Shown here: piece by piece, positions 1-10,608 of the stretch
Layout of the letters: every line of letters starts with the position of its first letter
Position numbering within the stretch: position 1 is the stretch's first letter
From: Prionace glauca
Lineage: Eukaryota > Chordata > Chondrichthyes > Carcharhiniformes > Carcharhinidae
Direction: 5' to 3'
Assembly (NCBI GenBank): GCA_037974335.1
Contig: CM075724.1
Span: 72,162,850 to 72,226,849, forward strand
Length of the DNA: 64,000 bases
Notes under the pieces: generated by a model
What the model saw: the letters and a program-made list of their open reading frames with translations, nothing else
What the model was told of the DNA's origin: nothing
The model's database searches: none
Program-made: the position numbers and the translations under genes

Positions 1-217
1 TTACTGCGTACTCCAACGAAAACGTCCGTGTGCAGAGTTGAAATCTGTCAGTGTGAGGAGAATGATAGCTGAATTATAAAAAATGGACGATACCCATGTG
101 ACGCCTTATATGTAAAGGCATTGCTTTCAGTATCGATGAATCGAAGTCTCTAGCCTCCTTAATAATCTGTAAATAAATATTCTTAATAAAACTGGTTTGC
201 TCTACTATTTGTCTCAC

Positions 218-517
218 CTTTCCAACTTAGAACATTGAAGGTGGCATTAACCGGAACACTAAGCGTGCGATGCGTTACTTGGCACATTACGTTACGGACA
301 GTTCGAGTGACAACCAGACAGCTGATAAGTTCATAAAGTCCTTCGGAATTTAAAGATTTAAACGTATTTATCCCAGTTGCAATACGAAAGCCATCCTTGT
401 ACCAAGTTACATTGATATCATCCGGATAAAAAGCCGCCGTTTTACACGAAATATTTAGAAACTCGGCTGTATTATTTGCAAGTAACTCGGACTTAATGCT
501 CAACGGATTTGGAGCAA
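218..517 (-). CDS. C1-type immunoglobulin domain exon of a receptor gene
   Basis: This 300-nt exon encodes a C1-set Ig domain of a probable cell-surface or secreted immune receptor. The acceptor TTTTGCAG ends at 518 and the donor AAG|GTGAGA starts at 217. Both borders are phase 1, as usual for Ig-domain exons. The hallmark residues are all present: the first cysteine in NISCKTAAFYP, the tryptophan in INVTWYKDG, a GLYELIS strand, and the second cysteine in VMCQVTH, which is the C1/MHC signature C-x-V-x-H. Four possible N-glycosylation sites (NNT, NIS, NVT, NAT) are visible. It lies downstream of the V exon at 2123-2443 on the same strand. The membrane or tail exons would be beyond the window's left edge. 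V plus C1 architecture occurs in B7-family ligands, tapasin, SIRPs and antigen receptors. The exon call is secure; the orthologue is not. Confidence 0.85.
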
Positions 518-2122
518 CTGCAAAATAAAACAGAAACAGGCGTATTACATCGACGGTGATCATCTTTGCTGTGTAACCAACATTTCGTCCAGTCATTAGA
601 TTTGCACTAACCTTAAATTGCCTGTGATACTTTACATTAACGTTCACTACGATTAGAGAGCAATTATTGCACCCTTCAAAGGGTATGGAGAAACAGTGTG
701 AGGAATGCAAACAGCTGTGCATCTTTTTTGTGCATTAAGTTCAATACAAAGAAAACGTATAATTTCTTTCCAAACCAAGGAATGTTCTCTACTATATCCA
801 ATCCAATGGAGACAGGCAGACAAAATCAAATTGCGAACAAATAAATGTATTATTAAGGAAAAGTGACGAATGAGACAGAACAAAATCGAACATTTGCATT
901 GCATTAATGTCTTCCTGCATTGCCAAAAATAATTAAAATCTGAACAAATGTACGATTGTTTTATTAATCGTTGCAAGAGACACTGCAGATTGAAAACTTT
1001 CTTTGCTTGAGTTCTGAATTGCTTGCACGAATTTAGTATTTACGATTGAATTAAGTATAACACACTAATGCCTTTCCACTGCTGTCAATCTTGGAGAGCC
1101 ACAGTTTAATCGCAACTGCTAAAGAAACCGCTCTCTGCGAGAAAAAAAATCCCAATATCCTTGTTTGACTGCTCATAACTTTTGGATCAAACTTGCTCCC
1201 CGATTAATAAAGGGAAGTCATATTACGCACCGCCGTCAAATGTAAAACGAAGTAAACTCTTAAGTGATGAAGGTTCACAAAAGAGTAATCGATAGAAGAG
1301 GGGACAACAATTAATATTTTAATCCCGGGCACCGAAAATACAATTATAACTAATTCTCGAAACTAATATTTGAAATATTTATGTATAAAATATGCCGCAG
1401 TTGTCTGATTTTCGGTACACTGTTGGATTTTATTTTTCATTACTGAAAGCCGGGTGTGCAATGCAGTCTATAAAGAATCGACGGGATATTTTCAAGAACA
1501 ACAGTTCTCTTTCCGAATGGCTGGGTTTTCATGTTGGCCGATGCAGTGATGGAAGCCAAGTAGTAGTTCTATCACACAACACGTCCCAATGCATTTTATT
1601 AACGTCAATTGAAATATAAATCACAACAGCTTAAAACGTGCTACCAATTATTTACATTCCACTTTGGCGGAAAGTCAGGATTTACGGCAACTTCTTCATC
1701 AATCGAATAGCAATGGATTTGAATTTCAGTTCTCACACATAACCCTGAATGAACTGAATTGCTATCACAGCGGAAATCGCTTTATATCGGCTTAATATTT
1801 TGTTGTTTTTCTACTGCCCCGCCCCCCGACCCACTCTCCCCTCCACTCACCCTCCACTCCCCGCACCCCTCACCTCCTCCCCGCACCCCCCCCCCCCCCC
1901 CCCCTACACACACACACCCTTGACTTTTTATGTAATTTTGCAGCACAACATTATGATTTGGGGTATAATTTTCACTTGCAACGCAAAGAATGGATCGATT
2001 GCAAATGTTTCTGATCAGAGCTATTGGAAAACAGTAATCAATGAACATATTAATTTAATACACATTTGATTTAACCTTTTATGAATTATAAAATTAATGA
2101 TTTGTGACCGATTTTCGCTTAC
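518..2122 (-). other. Intron between V and C1 exons
   Basis: This 1.6-kb phase-1 intron is bounded by GTAAGC at the V donor and TTTTGCAG at the C1 acceptor. Apart from the low-complexity tract at 1810-1915 I see no gene or recognisable repeat in it. Short open frames inside it have no recognisable content. Confidence 0.6.
1810..1918. repeat. Pyrimidine-rich low-complexity tract with C-run and short (CA)n
   Basis: The plus strand is almost pure C/T here. It ends in a run of about eighteen C and a short CACACACAC run. It sits inside the V-C1 intron. Overlapping open frames on both strands translate only into proline- or glycine-rich low complexity. Confidence 0.85.
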
Positions 2123-2443
2123 CGTAGATAACAAGCTTTGACCCAGTTCCATTTGCAAAGAGGCTATCCCGATGCTTTACTCCGCAGTAATAGACCCCTG
2201 AGTCCGAGGCGTGGAGTGTCAGGAGCTGAAGAGAGGCTTCACCTTTCTTCAAAAGACGAGTTACTTTTCTGCTGTCCGATCGTGACTGTAGAAAGTCAGT
2301 ATCACCCAGTTTCCACCAATATATATTCACATTCGAAATATCATTAAAAAGAGGATACGCGCAATAAAAGGTAACGTTATCACCTGCTAGCCGGTGAGCA
2401 CTTTCGGGCGCTTGGGACACTTTTATCTGACCATCAGCAACAT
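2123..2443 (-). CDS. V-type immunoglobulin domain exon, NKp30-like, with germline-joined J strand
   Basis: This 321-nt phase-1 exon encodes one V-set Ig domain. The acceptor TTCCTCACAG precedes 2443 and the donor TACG|GTAAGC follows 2123. The domain shows KVSQAPES near the start, the first cysteine in VTFYC, the tryptophan pair in NIYWWKLG, the DSGVYYCGVKH motif, and a terminal FANGTGSKLVIYG that matches the G-x-G-[ST]-x-L-x-V strand normally supplied by a J segment. V and J parts are in one exon and a splice donor follows directly, so it is not a rearranging segment. The VSQxPE start and the NGTxxxLVV-like end resemble mammalian NKp30 (NCR3), but other V-J-type receptors cannot be excluded. 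It is flanked by a leader exon upstream and a C1 exon downstream. Confidence 0.85.
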
Positions 2444-2637
2444 CTGTGAGGAAGAAATGTAAACAATAAAAATCATCTATATCACCAAAACAAAGGAGAA
2501 AGAAAGGAAAGATTTTGCGCCGTTCGGAGAGATAAGGCTTGGCTAGGGTTTGCGGTTTGGGGAGGGGGGAGGGTGTTCGGTTGGAAGGGAAGATGTGTTC
2601 GGAGGGGGAGTGGGATGGCAAGGCGTCAAATACATAC

Positions 2638-2695
2638 CTGCGTGAATAATGACGAGAACATTTACACAAAAATGCAAAAAAGCGTCCAGAAGCAT
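2638..2695 (-). CDS. Leader (signal peptide) exon of the V-C1 receptor gene
   Basis: This 58-nt exon gives M-L-L-D-A-F-L-H-F-C-V-N-V-L-V-I-I-H-A plus one base. It is a hydrophobic signal peptide of 19 residues ending at a plausible A|D cleavage point once spliced to the V exon. The start codon lies at 2695-2693 with a purine at -3. The donor CAG|GTATGT gives phase 1, matching the V exon acceptor after a 194-nt intron. It is too short to stand out as an open frame alone; the evidence is the start codon, the hydrophobic run and the matching splice phase. Confidence 0.75.
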
Positions 2696-3139
2696 TTCCA
2701 ACAATAGAAACTATCAGTTCGCCACTCGGTGAAACTTGAGCCTAGTTTGTTCCGAAATAGTATACAAAATTAACTCGCCAAGTTAGGTCCATGTGCTGTC
2801 CGTGTAGCGGACGAGGCTAGGCAACCGATGGGGGAACGGTTAGTCCTGAGCATAGTACGTCGTCAGCACATTTGAATAACTATTCGTAAATCAACGTAAT
2901 GGTCGACGTGGAAAACGTGACAGGAATGAATAATTAAACTGATATTCATAATTAAATATAAGTGGCTGATGAAATTGAGAATACTATTTCAGCACTGAAT
3001 TATATTTTAAATTAGATTAACCAGTTCAACATCATTGCTCGAGTGAAGAATGCGACAAATAAAAATTGACGTGCATTCATTTAACAAATCGCATCGGGAA
3101 GTATGAAGAACACATGAATTACGAGCGAGAGTAGACAAT
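2696..3139 (-). promoter_or_regulatory. 5' flank of the V-C1 receptor gene; no clear promoter motif
   Basis: This is upstream of the leader exon on the minus strand and should hold the promoter if the gene is live. I see no good TATA box or CpG island. An AT-rich stretch near 2755-2775 (TTTTGTATAC on the minus strand) is the only weak TATA-like candidate. Confidence 0.25.
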
Positions 3140-3545
3140 TCAGCTTATCGAGCCTGCTTCGCCATTTACCATGGCCTTGACTTGGTCTCAGTTCCAGCCT
3201 GCTGCCTGTTCCTTATACCGCTTTATCCTGCTTTTTCAGCAGAAATCAATCTATTTCTTTTCTGAAGCTGTTGATTGATTCTGCCTTCACTGCACTCTGA
3301 GGTAGTCAGTTCTACAAATTCACGATTCTCTGAAAGAAGTAGTTTCTCCTCCTCTCAAGTATTAATCTAACTGCTCTTACTCTATATCTGTGAAATCTTG
3401 TTCTGATTGTTCAACGAGGGGAATATCTGTTCAACATCCACCTGATCATTACCCTTTAGCATTTTGTATATGTGGATCAGAACCACGCCACCCCCCGGCC
3501 CCACTTCTGAACTCCAGCAGGTACAAGCTCAACTGATAATAAACT
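3140..3545 (-). mobile_element. Degenerate CR1/L2-type LINE 3' part
   Basis: Read on the minus strand, the order of weak motifs follows the C-terminal region of CR1-type ORF2 and its 3' UTR, as in the younger copies elsewhere in the window. The plus strand carries matching decayed phrases such as the AATTCACGATTCTCTGA region. It has no open frame and is old. Confidence 0.55.
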
Positions 3546-3629
3546 AACTAAGCTCAGGCTAATGCACGCGGGTGCCTCTTCCTAATTTCTGCGAACCCTT
3601 CTCCATATAACAATAAAACTGTAGATATG

Positions 3630-4440
3630 AACATTCGGCCCGTCTTGTTCATGCTGACCCATAGAAACCTAGGTGCCCTTTCTAATCCCATCTTCCTGCA
3701 GAATACAGCATATACAGAGCAGAAAAACGTACTTTTTAAGAGTTAAGGGTTTTTGCTTCTACCACAAAACTCATGCAGCTAGATCCAGACACTCACCATG
3801 TCCTGCATAAAAAGATTATTTGTTTACCTGCCTTCTAATCTTTTTGCCACTTAGCTTGAATCTATGACCCTTAGTTACTGAACTCTCTAATAAGCGAAAG
3901 AGGTTCTTCCTATCTATTCACTTTCTGTGTCCCCCATAAAACAATCCTGCCACTAATCTCTCCTCGTAGCCCTGGCAGCATTAAAGCAAATCTTCTCTGC
4001 AGTCTTTCCGGAGCAATTCCGTCCTTCCTTGAAAGTAGTGATCAGAACTGCACACAATACTCCACTTGTGGTCTCACCAGTATTTTACACGATCCTATAT
4101 CCCGAGTTTTTACACGATCACATATCCCGAGTTTTGTTATCTTAACCTCTGTCAATGAAGGAGGGTATCATACATGCCTTCTTTCCAATCGTATTCATCT
4201 GTGCTGCAAATTCGAGTGACTCTGCAAGTGCAAGCCAAGATTTCTCACTTCATCTACCCCTCTCAGTATTTTCCAGTGTATTGTGTATTTTCTTTAGCTG
4301 TTTGACGTCGTTAAATGCATCACCTTGCACTGATCAGAGTTGAACTCTATCTGCCATTTTCCTGTCCACTCCACCAACTCACCTGTAATTTTGGACAGCT
4401 ATCCTCTATACGGCATTTTTTTTTTGTTTCACGGTATATA
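3630..4440 (-). mobile_element. Degenerate CR1/L2-type LINE copy
   Basis: The plus strand has CATTCGGCCCGTC at the 3' border. The piece GATCAGAACTGCACACAATAC is the complement of the LINE segment for an E-Y-C-x-Q-F-W-type motif. Downstream sequence corresponds to the RT C-terminal region. Frames are destroyed, and a short local duplication of CACGAT..CATATCCCGAG is seen near 4090-4130. Confidence 0.6.
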
Positions 4441-6459
4441 TGTATATATATGCTGGGGCTGCAGGGCCGAGCTCTGTGAAACACCACTTGAAAGAGCTTT
4501 CCATTTGCAAATGCAGTCATTGGCTATTATCATTTGTTTCCTGTTGCTTAGACAATTTGCCTCATTATCTTGTTTCCTATATTTTTGTTTACTTTTTTGA
4601 TCAGTCTACCGTTGAATCTGTGTCCATCCAACGTTATTTGTTGTAGCCAATATTTGCATCTTAAAGTTGCCTTACTGTCCCAGCCATGAAGTAACTCCAT
4701 ATGAAATGAAAGCTACCTGACAATTCTGTCCTCTGACGTGTTGGACAGAAAGCGCAGGAATGCATATCACAAAGATTTGATCATTCATATTTCCATTATT
4801 ATCGCTTTCCAGCGCCATTACTTTACAGAAGTTCACAATTCCTGTTTGCAACTGATGCATATCCAAAGTTAATCAGAGGACACATTCTAAACAGCGCACA
4901 CAATTTTAAACGTAGCCATACTGCCTATCGTCAGCACACATTGAAAGTAAAGCAGTTATGACATTACTTAGGTGTAGACGTTCAATATTTAAATATTTCC
5001 TTCAACTTCTAGCATCTTGTATCTTTTCAATTCAATCGCTTACCCATCCAAATGTCGCTATGTAAAAACTGATCAGCTGAATATAATAAAAAACATGTCG
5101 CATTTAGAGAGGGTGGGTCCAGTTATTAACACAAGGTAGATTAACATATAATGTATGTCAGCTTTGTATAAATCATGCATTTTCACTGAATTCTAATACA
5201 CATTGATGCTCGAAAAATTGTTTAGCTATCTGGCAATATAATATGTAACTGATAGTTCAGGTAATGGGGAGCCAGTCAATGTGACATGTTTGACTTAGCA
5301 AAGCAATATATAAGCTGCTAATCAAAAGCACAAGATGGGCCTCATGGAGGTAACACAATGTATAAGTGTAAAGTAATGATAGGATGATAAAAGGAAACAC
5401 AACATTTTTTATGTCTTTGATGAAGTAGGGCCAGGGTCAGTAAAGGGGATTTAGCTATTTGCAATTATTTCAATCATTTGAACAAAAACACAGAGCAAAG
5501 TATACCAACCTGACGGATGTAAAAGTTAGTGGGCAATATAACTAACAAGAAATTAACAAAATTTGCATAGGTGGTTAAGTCAATGGCCAACAAGGTGGAG
5601 TATTATGTAAGGAATTATGTGGTTATCTTCTAATAGTGATAATATGAAAAGAGTTTTTTTTTTAGACAGAATGCTTAAAGTTTCAAAGTTTCAATGTTCA
5701 GAGAGAATTGGTGGTACTTGAGTAATGAGTGCAGAAAGTTAGCCTAGAGAACATTCACAACACTTGTGTTGTATGTGACACTGACATGAGCTTTAGTCTT
5801 CATGTCTCCATGCTTGTTAAGACCGCCCAATTTCTCCCGCACAATGTCACTGGGCTTCACATCGGTCCCCAGAGCACTGATTTTGATTCAGTCATTCCCA
5901 CATTCACTACTTCTTGGATTGCCTATTCTGGAAGATTGCGCTCAATCTTTTCCATTATACTTCGATAAACGTAAAGACACCCAAACCTGTTCCCATGGTG
6001 CTTCCATGCACCATTTTCTATTCACATTTCACAACTGTGTTTACTGCTGTACAATAGCTGCACCACAAGCAATGCTTGTAGTTTGAAATTCTCAACCTTG
6101 CTTCCCAATCTCCTCATGGTTTAACGGTTCCACTATTTGTAATATTGTCCAGTATCACAAACTGTCAAAATAACTCTGTTTATGCAACTAGAATACTTGA
6201 GGAAAAATAAACGTAAAAATAGACAGGAAGAATTTCTCCAAACGTAGACAAAAAAAGAACGTAGCTAAAGCAAATGTTGCTTTTGAGATGTTACAAATTA
6301 ATAATACGAAATAGGGGAATGGCAAAGACTTGTAACATGTGTTTCTAACTGTCTCTAAGTTAGGGGAGAAAGCAATTGTAGAACATTAAGAAAATAAAGA
6401 ATGGAAAGTGCTTCAGAAAATTCATAATATTATTTGCAAAAAGTAAATGCTCAATATGT
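4441..6459. other. AT-rich stretch without recognised genes
   Basis: The stretch begins with a short TATATATGTATATATAT run and has a poly-T at about 5650. The small open frames, for example at 5729-6086, show no recognisable domain. I see no RNA gene or clear transposon border. Confidence 0.4.
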
Positions 6460-7000
6460 TAATAAACCCCGGGCCACAACCTGATGGGTTGAATCCTAAT
6501 GTCTGGAGGAAAGGACTGCCGTAGATAAAGGAGACATTGCTTTTAATCTTGCACAACTCAGAGTTTTTGAAAAAGACCCAAGTTATTGGCAAGCAAATTC
6601 ATGTGAAGAAAGGATTAAGTCAGAAACCAGGGAATTATATGGTCTGATGTCTAAGATCTGTCATTGAGGAAATGCTTGAATCCATTCTCAATGAAGTAGC
6701 AGGAGGGCATTTAGGAAATTAAAACAGTCGTGTAAAGTCAGTATGGTTTAGTGGAAGAAAATTTGTTTTAGAAGACGTTATTACAGTCCGTTCAGGATGT
6801 ATCACATAGAGTGCATGAAGAAGAACAGATATGGTGTGCTTGGATTACCAAATGCCATTCAAAATAATGTGCGGAAAAAAATGTTGCAAACTAGGGAGGA
6901 CGCTTTACTACTGAGGGTATTGTTTTAGCATGGCTGGACAATTAGCTAATAGACAGAAAACAGCACAAAGTTCATTAGGCCATTTGTAAATTGGTAACTA
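6460..7000 (+). mobile_element. Degenerate LINE reverse-transcriptase fragment (upstream part)
   Basis: Scattered codons follow CR1/L2 RT order on the plus strand: a G-N-Y-type region, an E-M-L-E-S region near 6670, and a region near 6930-6960 resembling the SW-x-x-x-RRQ stretch. It is heavily decayed. It appears to resume after the SINE at 7010-7335, so the SINE probably landed in this older element. Confidence 0.5.
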
Positions 7001-7009
7001 GTAACTATT

Positions 7010-7335
7010 ACCATGGTGGCGGCGTGATGGCATAGTGGTTCACACTGCTGCCTTACAGGCCAGGGGCCCAGTTTCAATTCCAGCTTTGCGTAACCGTCTG
7101 TGTGGAGTTTGCACTTTCTCCCCTTGTCTGTGTGGGTTTCCTCCGGGTGCTCCGTTTTCCTCCCACAGTCCATTGGTGAGTGGATTAGGTTGATTGGCCA
7201 TTCTGAATTGCACCCTAGTGTCACGAGGATTACGACTGTGAATATGTGAGGTTATGGGGATTGGTTCCAGGTCGGACTATTGCTGGTCCAGGCTTGATGG
7301 GCCAATTGACCTCTTTCTGTGCTGTAGATTATATG
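7010..7335 (+). mobile_element. tRNA-derived SINE with V-SINE/HE1-type central block
   Basis: The head TGGCATAGTGG resembles a pol III A box and GTTTCAATTCC a B box. The middle holds the conserved block around GGGTTTCCTCCGGGTGCTCC (7135-7154) and TTTCCTCCCACAG. The end (GGGCCAATTGACCTC..CTGTGCTGTAG then ATTATATGATT) resembles CR1-type LINE 3' ends, as expected for a SINE mobilised by such a LINE. The V-SINE/HE1 assignment is from memory of the family motif. Confidence 0.75.
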
Positions 7336-7460
7336 ATTAAGTACTTCAAGGATCAGTGCCAGGGCCTCAACTAATTACAACCTATATGAATGTTTTGGAT
7401 GAAAGATCCTAAAATATTGCACTCACATTTTCCGACAATGCAAAGTAAATATGAAAGTAA
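7336..7460 (+). mobile_element. Degenerate LINE reverse-transcriptase fragment (downstream part)
   Basis: GGATCAGTGCCAGGGCCTCAACTA keeps the shape of the G-S-V-L-G-P-x-L segment that follows the PQG motif, and an F-x-D-N-A-K-like stretch follows. It seems to continue the fragment at 6460-7000 across the SINE. Confidence 0.45.
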
Positions 7461-8316
7461 TTGGTGAGATTCTTCAAGTACATATAACCGCCCTAACTGA
7501 GTGCTCAAAATTGGTACATGGGGTAAAAAGTGAATATGGCCACCTGAATGGAAAATACACAAAAGAAGAAACAATTCAGAGTGTTGTGTCACAGAGCGAT
7601 CAATCTTCCTGCATGTAGTCCAAATTGTAAGCTTGCAGGGACAGCTAGTAATTATAAACGGAAATTCAATTTTGGTCTTTCTTGCACGGATGGACCATAA
7701 AATTAGGGAAGTCTTGTTACAGGTGGGGAAGCATTGATCAAACTACACCTCTGTTAGTACGTAACCTTCTGTCTTCCTTATTTGAAAACGGATAATATTT
7801 GCTTTGGAGACAGTTCAGAGGAGCTCCCTTATTTTAGTTCATGAGTTGAACATTTGTTCATATGAGACACATTCGATTTGTTACTTCTATAGTTACTAGA
7901 ACTCGAAAAACTGAAAGACGATTTTATGAAAATAAACAATGTTATTTGGGGTTCTGAAAAGAGGATGCCAACATGTCGTTTTCCTTCTTAAGTAATCTAG
8001 GATTAGGGGCACAGTTTCCAAATAAAAAGCCATGCATTTGAGGTGGTAATGGGGAGCAATTTATTCTTTCAGACTATCATTTATCACGGGAATTCTCTGA
8101 AATGTAGCACACAGAAGATTGGATTATGATATGGATTCGATTCGTGAGTTAGAGGAATTAGAAGTTGTTTGTTCCAGAGAAAAGTCAGGAAAGTGGAAAT
8201 AAGACCAGTCACTTTTGCAATGACCGTATTGAATGGTAATGCAGGCTGGAGGGCGAAATGGCCTGTACTTGCTCCTATTATCGTCTTATTCCCATGCTCC
8301 GTTGAGCATTCATGGT
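7461..8316. other. No gene or clear repeat seen
   Basis: AT-rich sequence with short meaningless open frames. The CATTTCGCCCTCCAGC region near 8250 may be the edge of an old repeat, but I cannot assign it. Confidence 0.35.
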
Positions 8317-8328
8317 TAACCGTTCTCC
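8317..8328. repeat. Target-site duplication, left copy, of the PLE
   Basis: TAACCGTTCTCC occurs here and again at 10597-10608, exactly outside both ends of the PLE. This 12-bp direct repeat marks the insertion. Confidence 0.85.
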
Positions 8329-8383
8329 CAGTAAAAAGTCTGACAACACCAGGTTTCAGTCCAACCTATTTATTTGATAATAT

Positions 8384-8425
8384 ACTCACAAGCTTTCGAG
8401 GGGACTGCCTCTTCGTCAGGTGAAT
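8384..8425 (-). ncRNA. Hammerhead-ribozyme-like fold in the PLE 3' region
   Basis: The minus strand reads AUUCAC, CUGACGA, A, GAGG, a 6-nt loop, CCUC, GAAA, GCUU, GUGAGU. Stem I (AUUCAC/GUGAGU) and stem II (GAGG/CCUC) can pair around the hammerhead core CUGANGA..GAAA. One extra A follows CUGACGA. Stem II differs from the other PLE copies yet still pairs. Self-cleavage is not shown. Confidence 0.6.
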
Positions 8426-8679
8426 GGAGAGTTCTGGCCTCAGACAGAGCATATAAAGCACAGACAGTTTAGAGATTACTGATTAGAATGCGAATCCTTA
8501 CACCTAACCTACTGTTCAAGACCTAAAGTGGCTGATAATGTGAGTGGAAGGAGCACTGATCACAGTTTAAAGAGATGTGTATTGTCTCCAGACAGTACAG
8601 TAAGTGAGGTTTTGCAAACCCAGGTAAGTCACGGGGGTTACAGATAGTGCGACATGAACCCAAGATCCCCGTTGAGACC

Positions 8680-8684
8680 GTCCT
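8680..8684. repeat. Short target-site duplication of nested LINE-A (left)
   Basis: GTCCT at 8680-8684 is repeated at 10324-10328. The PLE sequence is continuous once the LINE and one repeat are left out. Five bases alone could be chance, but the position is exact. Confidence 0.6.
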
Positions 8685-10323
8685 GTTGTGTAAAATAGAT
8701 AGTATTGCAGTTGATACGGGGGATGTGCTGGATATTTTAGAGGGTTTGAAAATAGATAAGTCCCCTGGTCCGGATGGGATTTACCCTAGGATTCTTTGGG
8801 AGGCAAGAGGGGTGATTGCGAAGCCTCTGGCTCTGATCTTCAGGTCGTCGTTGGTCTCTGGTATAGTACCGGAAGATTGGAGGACAGCAAATGTTGTCCC
8901 ATTGTTTAAGAAGGGGAGAAGGGACTTCCCTGGGAATTATAGACCGATGAGTCTTACTTCTGTGGTGGGTAAGGTTTTGGAAAGGATTATTAGAGACAGG
9001 ATTTATAGTTATTTGGAGAGTAATGAGTTGATTAAAGACAGTCAGCATGGTTTTGTAGCGGGTAGGTCGTGCCTTACTAACTTATCGAGTGCTTTGAGAA
9101 AGTGACCAAAGAGGTGGATAGGGGTAAGGCAGTTGATGTGGTATATATGGATTTTAGCAAGGCGTTTGATAAGGTTCACCATGGTAGGCTTCTGCAGAAA
9201 ATGCAGATGTATGGGATTGGGGGTGATCTAGGTAATTGGATCAGGAATTGGCTAGCAGATAGGAGACAGAGGGTGGTGGTTGATGGTAAATATTCGTCAT
9301 GGAGTTCGGTTACGAGTGGTGTGCCTCAGGGATCTGTTCTGGGGCCACTGCTGTTTGTAATTTTTATAAATGATCTGGATGAGGGTATAGTTGGGTGGAT
9401 TAGTAAGTTTGCTGATGACACCAAAGTCGGAGGTGTGGTAGATTGTGAGGAAGGGTGTCAGAGTTTGCAGGGTGACTTAGAAAGGTTGCAGAGCTGGGCT
9501 GTGAGGTGGCGGATGGAGTTTAATGTGGAGAAGTGTGAGGTAATTCATTTTGGTAGGAATAACAGATGTGTTATATGTGTTAAAGGGCTAACGGGAGGAC
9601 TTTGAATAGTGTGGAGGAGCAGAGGGATCTAGGTGTATGTGTACATAGATCCCTGAAAGTTGGGAATCAAGTAGATAAGGTTGTTAAGAAGGCATACGGT
9701 GTCTTGGCGTTTATTGGTAGGGGGATTGAATTTAGGAGCCGCAGTGTCATGATGCAACTGTACACAACTCTGGTGCGGCCACACTTGGAGTTTTGTGTGC
9801 AGTTCTGGTCCCCACATTACACGAAGGATGTAGAGACTTTGGAGAGGATGCAGAGGAGGTTTACCAGGATGTTGCCTGGTATGGAGGGGAGATCCTATGA
9901 GGAGAGACTGAGAGATTTGGGGTTGTTTTCGCTGGAAAGAAGGCGGCTGAGAGGGGATCTCATTGAAACATATAAGATGATTAGAGGTTTAGACAGGGTA
10001 GATAGTGATAGCCTTTTTCCTAGGATGGAGAAAGCTAGCACGAGGGGGCACGACTTTAAATTAAGGGGGGGTAGTTATAGGACTGATGTCAGGGTTAGGT
10101 TCTTTACCCAGAGGGTGGTGAGGGACTGGAATGCCCTGCCAGCTGCAGTTGTAAATGCACCTAGTTTGGGGGCGTTTAAGAGATCTGTGGATAGGTTTAT
10201 GGACGAAATGGGATTGGTTTAGATTAGTGGGTTAGTGTTGTTTTTTTTTAAAAGCTGGTCGGGGCATCATCGTGGGCCGAAGGGCCTGTTCTGCGCTGTA
10301 ATGTTCTATGTTCTATGTTCTAT
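8685..10323 (+). mobile_element. LINE-A (CR1-type), 5'-truncated, inside the PLE
   Basis: This encodes the RT part of a CR1-type ORF2: [53 protein letters not shown] and SKFADDTK in order, followed by QRRFTRMLPG and WNALPAAVV. The catalytic FADD is at about 9405-9416. Two frameshifts (near 9085 and 9570) split the frame into 8694-9105, 9102-9605 and 9602-10222. The 3' UTR ends in the hairpin GGCCGAAGGGCC (10275-10286) and a TTCTATG tail. The copy begins well inside ORF2, as LINE insertions usually do. Confidence 0.92.
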
Positions 10324-10596
10324 GTCCTCATGTGTGCGGAATTTGGCTATTAGTCTCTGTTCAGCGACTCTGCGCTGTCGTGTGTCATGAAGGCCGCCTT
10401 GGAGAATGCTTACCCGAAGGTCAGAGGCTGAATGCTCGTGACCACTGAAGTTTTCGCCCACAGGAAGGGAACAGTCTTGCCTGGTGACTGTCGAGCGATG
10501 TTCATTCATCCGTTGTCGTAGCGTCTGCATGGTCTCCCCAATGTACCATGCTTCGGGACATCCTTTCTTGCAACGTATCAGGTAGACAAAACATCA

Positions 10597-10608
10597 TAAC
10601 CGTTCTCC
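10597..10608. repeat. Target-site duplication, right copy, of the PLE
   Basis: TAACCGTTCTCC, identical to 8317-8328. Confidence 0.85.

Larger units (their letters stand above)
8329..10596 (-). mobile_element. Penelope-like element, truncated, with a LINE-A nested inside
   Basis: Read on the minus strand, 10596 to 10324 encodes the GIY-YIG nuclease end of a PLE. It includes MQTLRQRMNEHRSTVTRQ and the complement of a CPEAWYIGET-type stretch. 8684 to 8329 gives the PLE 3' region with its hammerhead-like fold and terminal segment. A LINE-A copy (8685-10323, plus strand) interrupts it. It closely matches the longer PLE at 35307-44747. PLEs are eukaryotic retroelements with an RT related to telomerase and a GIY-YIG endonuclease. 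The copy is broken and partial. Confidence 0.9.

Noticed and set aside
2123-2443. Rearranging antigen-receptor V segment
   Set aside because: The J-like strand is in the same exon and is followed by a splice donor; no heptamer/nonamer recombination signal is present.
7015-7095. tRNA gene
   Set aside because: A and B boxes belong to a SINE head; no cloverleaf with an acceptor stem can be formed convincingly.
10300-10323. CRISPR-like or telomere-like short repeats (TTCTATG units here and at many sites)
   Set aside because: They are LINE 3' tails: 7-bp units without spacers, always after a LINE 3' UTR.
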